A DNA stretch of 36,388 nt, taken from an uncultured Pelagibacteraceae bacterium (GTDB lineage: Bacteria > Pseudomonadota > Alphaproteobacteria > Pelagibacterales > Pelagibacteraceae). The position numbers were made by a program, and so were the translations under genes. This document shows positions 32,278 through 36,388 of this stretch, one piece after another. The stretch covers positions 1 through 36,388 of the forward strand of contig CACOTF010000010.1 of NCBI GenBank assembly GCA_902630065.1, read 5' to 3'. Positions within the stretch are counted from its first letter, which is position 1, and every line of letters begins with the position of its first letter. The notes beneath the pieces are model-generated. The model was not told the DNA's origin, did not search any database, and was given only the letters and a program-made list of their open reading frames with translations.

Positions 32278-32490
32278 TTATTTATTTACTCCAAATTTAC
32301 TAAATTTATACCATGCTCTTTCATGGAAATAGTATAAGAACATTTTAGTCAACACTTCTATGCCAGCAATTGTTCCGGCCCAATCAAATTTACCAGTGAT
32401 TATCCATGCTATTAAAAAAGTATCTAAACTGGCAATTATTCTCCAAGTAATGGTTTTTGCAAGGTGTCTTTTTTTGTCTACACTTTTCAT
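32278..32490 (-). CDS. DUF2061 family small membrane protein
   Basis: From the ATG at 32490 the protein has 70 residues. An in-frame TTG 42 bases upstream exists, but AAGGA sits just before the ATG. The family fingerprint is nearly complete: KRHLAKTITWRIIASLDTFLIAWIITG in the first half and AGIEVLTKMFLYYFHERAWY near the end, with two membrane helices. DUF2061 proteins are widespread in marine bacteria and are sometimes found near or fused to sulfate-assimilation genes; the function is unknown. No cys genes are nearby here. Confidence 0.85.
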   Translation of the reverse strand: MKSVDKKRHLAKTITWRIIASLDTFLIAWIITGKFDWAGTIAGIEVLTKMFLYYFHERAWYKFSKFGVNK

Positions 32491-32617
32491 TATTAATTTC
32501 CTTTTTAATTTGTAAAGGTTCCACAACCACAAAATCCATAAGTAATATAGTTATAACCGCTTAAAATTAATTCGTATACTTACTTTTTTAAATTGGTTAA
32601 AAAAAAAACTTTGAAAT

Positions 32618-33319
32618 TTATCTTGCAAGTTTAATGAATATATCACCCATACCTGACTGAAGCTGATCTAATGGAGTATTGTTTCTAAGATTGCAATACC
32701 GACCAGTAACTTGGTGTCTATCTATGGCGTTAACGTTATATTGAGTGCAGGTTTTAGCTTTGTGTAATAGACCAATGACTAATTTTCCATCAACTACAGA
32801 AACTTGTTTCGTATCTAAGTCGTTTCCATTACAAAAATATTTTTTATTTACTCTTTCGGGAAAATCTGTTTTCCCACATGGATTTTCTATTATGAATACA
32901 TAAAATTCTTTTTCTATATCTTTAAATTTATGTTTCATCTTAGTTGTTTTTGAATATTTCATTAAATCGCAAGAACACGGGATGCAGCATCTATAATATT
33001 CACCACATATTTTTTTTTTTGTATTATCTTCATTTAAATATATATATTCAGGTACTGAATTTGGGCTTATTAAAGAACCCGATACAGCACAATATAATTT
33101 ATTATATTCTACAAAGTCTTCATAAGAGATATCTTTGTCTATTATATATTTAAAAAATTTTGGACCAGCAGCATTTCTATTTCTGTCCGGAAAAATTTTA
33201 TACCAATCATTAACAATATCTTGATAATAGTTTTTTTCTTGAGAGTTTACGGAATTTAATGGAATTGAAAAAAAAATTACAAAAACAATTAGACTGATCG
33301 TATTTTTAATACTGTACAT
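32618..33319 (-). CDS. Cysteine-rich secreted protein, unknown function
   Basis: A 233-residue protein with signal peptide (MYSIKNTISLIVFVIFFSIP, then LNSVNSQEK). The mature part has ten cysteines. These include a dense cluster KICGEYYRCCIPCSCDLMKY (about residues 103-122), plus LYCAVSG, NPCGK, YFCNG, KTCTQ and RYCNL. The pattern predicts several disulfides or a bound metal. Oxidised export is likely since the cysteines are evenly even in number. Other features are DFVEYNKLYCAVSGSLISP and a C-terminal QSGMGDIFIKLAR. No known family is recognised. It follows a 47-aa membrane gene by 11 bases. Confidence 0.7.
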   Translation of the reverse strand: MYSIKNTISLIVFVIFFSIPLNSVNSQEKNYYQDIVNDWYKIFPDRNRNAAGPKFFKYIIDKDISYEDFVEYNKLYCAVSGSLISPNSVPEYIYLNEDNTKKKICGEYYRCCIPCSCDLMKYSKTTKMKHKFKDIEKEFYVFIIENPCGKTDFPERVNKKYFCNGNDLDTKQVSVVDGKLVIGLLHKAKTCTQYNVNAIDRHQVTGRYCNLRNNTPLDQLQSGMGDIFIKLAR

Positions 33320-33330
33320 TAATAAATGAT

Positions 33331-33474
33331 TTAAAAACCCATATTTGACCAGTTACTTTGGTCTTGGGTTTTGCTATTGAATTTTTTTAATTCTTCCTCA
33401 GATGGTTCTCTAAAAAGATACATTACAATTCCTGAAACAAATAATGCCAATAATGATAAAGAACAGATAGTCAT
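33331..33474 (-). CDS. Small single-helix membrane protein, 47 aa
   Basis: A 47-residue frame below the usual length cut-off. It has a hydrophobic N-terminal helix (LSLLALFVSGIVMYLF, residues 6-21), then REPSEEELKKFNSKTQDQSN and WSNMGF. The transition from a single helix to an acidic and polar tail, and the fit between two same-strand genes (11 bases before the Cys-rich gene, 58 after the FG-GAP gene), argue for a real gene. No ribosome site is seen. The family is unknown to me. Confidence 0.6.
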   Translation of the reverse strand: MTICSLSLLALFVSGIVMYLFREPSEEELKKFNSKTQDQSNWSNMGF

Positions 33475-33532
33475 ATGCTTGATATATAAAAGCTTTATAA
33501 TTTTTCAACACTATATAATGAGTAGTATTGTC

Positions 33533-34960
33533 CTATAATTTTTGTCTAAATTCGTAAGTTTTATTTAATTCATCAATATCAAAAGATTCAATTGATCCAT
33601 TAGTCCATTTAATTTCAACTTTAAAGTCTTTTTCACCTTTTCTTATTCCATAATGAGCCACAGGTTCCATCTGACAAAGATAACCTGAGCCTGCATCTAT
33701 TGTTTTTGAATGAATTCTTTTATTTGATTTAATTGTTACTGTTGCACCTCTTGCAGGAGCTCCAAATTGATTAAGTGGTTTAATACGTAGATAATTAAAT
33801 TTTTTAATGTCTGCTTTATATAAAGTTAAAGGTTGAAAGCCTGACTCTCCGTGAGAAACTAATAGCTCTAAAATTCCATCGCCATCAACGTCTGCAACAG
33901 CCGCTCCAGTTCCAAGACCAACAGTCTCTAAACCATTTTCGATTTTAATTTCTTTAAATACTCCACCTTCTATAATTTTGAAAAGTTTATTTGGTTCTCC
34001 AATATTATTCATAAAAATTTCATCATATCCGTCATTATCAAAATCAGCTGAAATAACCGTTCTAATTTTAGTTGGATCGTTGTATGGAGATGTTGATATA
34101 TCTTTAAATTTATCTCCATCTAAAACATATGCTCTATGCATTCCATCCCAGTTTGAAGATAAAATATCTAATCTTCCTCTATACAAAAGGTCACTTAGAG
34201 CTGTTCCTCTGCCATTTTCAAATCTATCTTGTACTGCATACTCTTCAGCAACATCTTGGAAAGAACCTTTAGAATTATAATATAAAAAGTTGTCTCCTCT
34301 TTCATTTGCTGCAAAAATATCTGATCTATCTGAAAGAATGTGTCCAGACACTATGGCTCTACCTCCAGTAATTTTATCAATTGATAATAATTTAGCCTGG
34401 TCTTTTATTCGATCTCTAATTAATTCATAAAATCGAGTAGGACCTCCATAATTTGCAACGTAAATTCCATATGCACCATCACCATTTCTATCTACACAAA
34501 CAACTGACCTTCCAGCTGTTAAGTTTAATTCATTTTGATTAATTTCTTTTTCAAATAAATCCTCAAATTTATTATTATTTAAATCTATTAATCGATCAGA
34601 ATAAATTTTTGATCCACTATATGTATCAGTATTTAAAAAATATATTTCTTCATAACCATCTTGATCAATATCGCATGCAGCAACACCAATTGTTCTTCTT
34701 TCTTCATCAATGAATATTTTTTCATTTACAATATTCATTAATTTTCCATCTTTGTAAGAAAGTGCTAAATTTTTGAAACCAAAGCCAGTTACTACAAAAT
34801 CATATTTATTATCTTTGTTAACATCGGTAACAGAAACTCCATAGCTTAGTCGAAATTCATTTTCTTCTATTTGATCGGTAATATTTAAGAAAAAATCTTT
34901 AGCGTTTGCATAACTAATTACTGATAAAATACTGAGAAAAATGAAGATAATTTTTTTCAT
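33533..34960 (-). CDS. Exported FG-GAP/VCBS repeat protein with C-terminal ASPIC/UnbV domain
   Basis: From the ATG at 34960 it is 475 residues; a TTG two codons earlier is in frame. The signal peptide is MKKIIFIFLSILSVISYANA. A beta-propeller of about five to seven repeats carries calcium-binding D-x-(D/N)-x-(D/N)-G loops: DVNKDNKYD, DIDQDGYEE, DRNGDGAYG, DFDNDGYDE and DVDGDGILE. The last about 90 residues form the ASPIC/UnbV domain (PARGATVTI, AGSGYLCQMEPVAHYGI, KVEIKWTNGS). The protein should be outer-surface or secreted. Such proteins take part in adhesion or matrix contact, but roles vary and none is proved here. It is followed on the same strand by two small genes and preceded by a pilin cluster. 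Confidence 0.9.
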   Translation of the reverse strand: MKKIIFIFLSILSVISYANAKDFFLNITDQIEENEFRLSYGVSVTDVNKDNKYDFVVTGFGFKNLALSYKDGKLMNIVNEKIFIDEERRTIGVAACDIDQDGYEEIYFLNTDTYSGSKIYSDRLIDLNNNKFEDLFEKEINQNELNLTAGRSVVCVDRNGDGAYGIYVANYGGPTRFYELIRDRIKDQAKLLSIDKITGGRAIVSGHILSDRSDIFAANERGDNFLYYNSKGSFQDVAEEYAVQDRFENGRGTALSDLLYRGRLDILSSNWDGMHRAYVLDGDKFKDISTSPYNDPTKIRTVISADFDNDGYDEIFMNNIGEPNKLFKIIEGGVFKEIKIENGLETVGLGTGAAVADVDGDGILELLVSHGESGFQPLTLYKADIKKFNYLRIKPLNQFGAPARGATVTIKSNKRIHSKTIDAGSGYLCQMEPVAHYGIRKGEKDFKVEIKWTNGSIESFDIDELNKTYEFRQKL

Positions 34961-35010
34961 AATCAAGTTCTTTATTAGAATTTAAAAATTATAATATGAG
35001 ATAAATTAGC

Positions 35011-35208
35011 TTACTCAAGTAAGCCTAAAATTGAATAAATAACTAACCCTATAATTGCTGCAAAGAAAATTAAGAATGAAATTTTACTAAAAATATTATT
35101 CTTTGATTTAATTTCTCCCTTTTTATACTTTCTAATCTGAATTATGCCAAATCTGATTACTATTAAACCTAAAATTAACAGTGATACTTTAAATAGAAAT
35201 TCAATCAT
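35011..35208 (-). CDS. Small two-helix membrane protein, 65 aa
   Basis: A 65-residue frame MIEFLFKVSLLILGLIVIRF, then GIIQIRKYKKGEIKSKNNIF, with a second helix FLIFFAAIIGLVIYSILGLL. It resembles a hairpin membrane protein with a basic cytoplasmic loop. The start is two bases downstream of the second pilin stop, so it is probably cotranscribed with the pilins. A 6-bp inverted repeat with a four-base loop overlaps its stop codon (35009-35024). I do not recognise a family. Confidence 0.6.
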   Translation of the reverse strand: MIEFLFKVSLLILGLIVIRFGIIQIRKYKKGEIKSKNNIFSKISFLIFFAAIIGLVIYSILGLLE

Positions 35209-35210
35209 TT

Positions 35211-35732
35211 TTACTCATATGAAATCGTATTTTCGATATATTTAGTTTGACCAGAACTATTTCCTAAATTTGAACAAACTTTTATTGTGTTAGTATTTAA
35301 TTTAAATATTGATAGATAACCACCCTGCTGAGCATGCGATGGACATGCTGTCATATAACCAGGTGGATTACAATTGGTAACATTAAGTCTACACCAAGAT
35401 CCATAAGGTGAATTATTTCCATAAAAAGGACTAGTCCAATTCATGCCATAAACTGTTTGGTTCATATAATTTATAAATGAATCAATGTTTAACGGACAAT
35501 TAACTGATTTTTCATTACCGCTTATATCTGTGTAAGTTATTGGCTCTCCAACACTACACAATGCTGACTTTGCTGCTACCATATTTGTTATGGTTTTATG
35601 ATTAGACTTAGTTGCTGAAACTTTTGCGGCATCCGTATATCCACTATAAGCAACAACACCTACTGCAGCTAAGATACCTATGATTGCTACAACAACTAAA
35701 AGTTCAATTAATGTAAAGCCATTTCTTTTCAT
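35211..35732 (-). CDS. Type IV pilin-like protein, second of a tandem pair
   Basis: A 173-residue prepilin. Its N terminus MKRNG|FTLIELLVVVAIIGIL shows the leader-peptidase (PilD) site G5/F6, the invariant Glu five residues into the mature helix, and the hydrophobic assembly helix continuing AAVGVVAYSGYT. The remaining head domain (DAAKVSATKSNHKTITNMVAAKS...) has eight cysteines or so, in ALCSVGE, VNCPLN, WCRLNVTNC, TACPSH and KVCSNLG, suggesting a disulfide-linked globular head. It is three bases downstream of the first pilin and two before the next small gene. Function may be pilus subunit, DNA uptake or adhesion. Confidence 0.9.
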   Translation of the reverse strand: MKRNGFTLIELLVVVAIIGILAAVGVVAYSGYTDAAKVSATKSNHKTITNMVAAKSALCSVGEPITYTDISGNEKSVNCPLNIDSFINYMNQTVYGMNWTSPFYGNNSPYGSWCRLNVTNCNPPGYMTACPSHAQQGGYLSIFKLNTNTIKVCSNLGNSSGQTKYIENTISYE

Positions 35733-36212
35733 ATATTAAGGATATTGGGCTTTTGGCCACTGATAAGTTGTAATTTTTCCTCGACACTTTACTCTAAGTT
35801 TAAATCCAGCTGCTTCTGGGTAATAGGCAAATTGACCATCTTTAGGTGGATCCCCAATATAAGTTAAAATATCTAAATTACTTTTTAGATCTTCATAAGG
35901 GCTTTTTGCATAATTTGTAAAATCTTTCACAGTCTCACCAGCAATAGTTCCAAAGTTTGTGCATGCAACATTTCTTTCGGTCCCTTCAACACCATTAGTG
36001 AATTGACCTTTCAAGGGAACAAAACCATTAATATCGCACATAAGCCAGTTTTGATTTATTTTCTTTTTTAGTTGTGTAAAATGACCTAAGCAAACTTTTT
36101 CCTTAGCTCCGGCTGTATAACCACTATAAGCAACTACCCCTACTGCAGCTAAAATACCAATGATAGCTACTACAACTAAAAGTTCTATAAGTGTAAATCC
36201 TTTATTTTTCAT
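35641..36212 (-). repeat. Duplicated pilin N-terminal coding segment
   Basis: The first 92 bases of the two pilin genes (35641-35732 and 36121-36212) agree at about 79 of 92 positions by my count, and the encoded residues 5-33 are identical. Similarity ends abruptly after the assembly helix. This is a paralogous duplication with a conserved start and freely evolving heads; it could serve as a recombination site. Confidence 0.85.
35736..36212 (-). CDS. Type IV pilin-like protein, first of a tandem pair
   Basis: A 158-residue prepilin, MKNKG|FTLIELLVVVAIIGIL, with the same PilD site and mature Glu. Residues 5-33 are identical to those of the second pilin, after which the sequences diverge (AGAKEKVCLGHFTQLKKKIN against DAAKVSATKSNHKTITN). 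Four cysteines are visible in its C-terminal part (VCLGH, LMCDING, VACTN, VKCRGK). Its ATG overlaps the stop of the upstream frame by ATGA, so translation is probably coupled. It could be a minor or major pilin of the same fibre. Confidence 0.9.
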   Translation of the reverse strand: MKNKGFTLIELLVVVAIIGILAAVGVVAYSGYTAGAKEKVCLGHFTQLKKKINQNWLMCDINGFVPLKGQFTNGVEGTERNVACTNFGTIAGETVKDFTNYAKSPYEDLKSNLDILTYIGDPPKDGQFAYYPEAAGFKLRVKCRGKITTYQWPKAQYP

Positions 36213-36388
36213 TTTTTATTTGATTTGTAATTTTCCATCCATTTTTTAAAAACAATTATAGCATCATTCATGTCTTTTGTTTTATTTGGATGATTCTTAG
36301 CCCTACCTAGCATAGTTGCAATAACATTTACTTGATATTTTATTGGTCTCTTTTTTATGGCTGAAACAGTAAACAATGCTTTTTCTTT
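36209..36388 (-). CDS. Truncated frame upstream of the pilins, 5' end beyond the window
   Basis: A minus-strand frame open from the right edge runs 59 residues to a TGA at 36211-36209, overlapping the pilin ATG as ATGA. It reads KEKALFTVSAIKKRPIKYQV then NVIATMLGRAKNHPNKTKDM and ends WMENYKSNKK. The coupling to the pilin gene and the soluble, basic, mixed composition suggest a real protein whose start lies outside. It is not recognised as a pilus assembly factor from this fragment alone. Confidence 0.6.
   Translation of the reverse strand, partial: KEKALFTVSAIKKRPIKYQVNVIATMLGRAKNHPNKTKDMNDAIIVFKKWMENYKSNKK

Noticed and set aside
32067..32303. A 78-codon plus-strand frame opposite the 89-aa protein
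   Set aside because: Overlaps a more plausible charged protein, has no ribosome site and its composition is hydrophobic and Ser/Phe-rich in the way of an antisense shadow.
32513..32588. Minus-strand peptide YGFCGCGTFTN just before DUF2061, looking like a leader peptide with Cys codons
   Set aside because: The frame has no ATG, GTG or TTG start between the preceding stop and the motif, and no attenuator stem follows it.
35009..35024. Inverted repeat GCTTAC-TCAA-GTAAGC overlapping the stop of the 65-aa gene
   Set aside because: Only a 6-bp stem, with no U-run on the minus strand, so it is too weak to call a terminator.

Overview
The window looks like a chromosomal segment of a SAR11-type marine alphaproteobacterium (Pelagibacterales, 'Candidatus Pelagibacter'-like). 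The DNA is very AT-rich, about 30% GC by eye, with Lys/Ile/Asn-rich proteins. Packing is extreme: start/stop overlaps inside operons and convergent genes that share their stop codons. The gene content is typical of an oligotroph: two TRAP transporters, many dehydrogenases, a serine-glyoxylate aminotransferase-like enzyme, type IV pilins and almost no regulators. No phage genes, insertion sequences, CRISPR arrays or rRNA were seen. The taxonomic call is inference from style and content, not a database match.

Layout. 1-1323 (-): 5' part of trigger factor (tig), cut by the left edge, six bases behind a tRNA-Leu(TAG); their promoter is interleaved with that of a divergent 59-aa membrane protein. 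1577-5819: an NAD-dependent hydroxyacid dehydrogenase, exported proteins including a histidine phosphatase, a family 5 uracil-DNA glycosylase, YbgC thioesterase and a DUF3047-like protein. 5915-6046: a 43-aa protein. 6043-11620 (-): TRAP operon dctP-[terminator]-dctQ-dctM, then an NCS1 permease and a zinc alcohol dehydrogenase. 11756-17416 (+): a tight six-gene operon of GMC oxidoreductase, TerC, SDR, M23 peptidase-like protein, FAH/hydratase-family enzyme and a creatinase/EutD-like M24 protein.

17419-21749: a 729-aa exported protein with a lysine-rich coiled coil and a C-terminal trypsin-like protease, two exported proteins of unknown role, and a renalase-like FAD protein. 21768-31858: a metabolic block. 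It has the aminotransferase (-), then an enolase-superfamily acid-sugar dehydratase and a fused FAD/Fe-S D-2-hydroxyacid dehydrogenase (+). Converging on these is a second TRAP operon (-), dctP-[hairpin]-dctQ-dctM-crotonase-CoA-transferase III. 31946-33474: small conserved-looking proteins, DUF2061 and a Cys-rich secreted protein. 33533-36388 (-): an FG-GAP/UnbV surface protein, a small membrane protein, two tandem type IV pilins with near-identical N termini, and a truncated upstream frame.

How it works together (inference): most of the window takes up and oxidises small organic acids, alcohols and hydroxyacids. Each TRAP binding-protein gene is followed at once by a perfect 10-bp stem-loop, one a U-tract terminator and the other enclosing the dctQ ribosome site. 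These look like two solutions to making far more binding protein than permease. There is no gene-free stretch over 300 bases.
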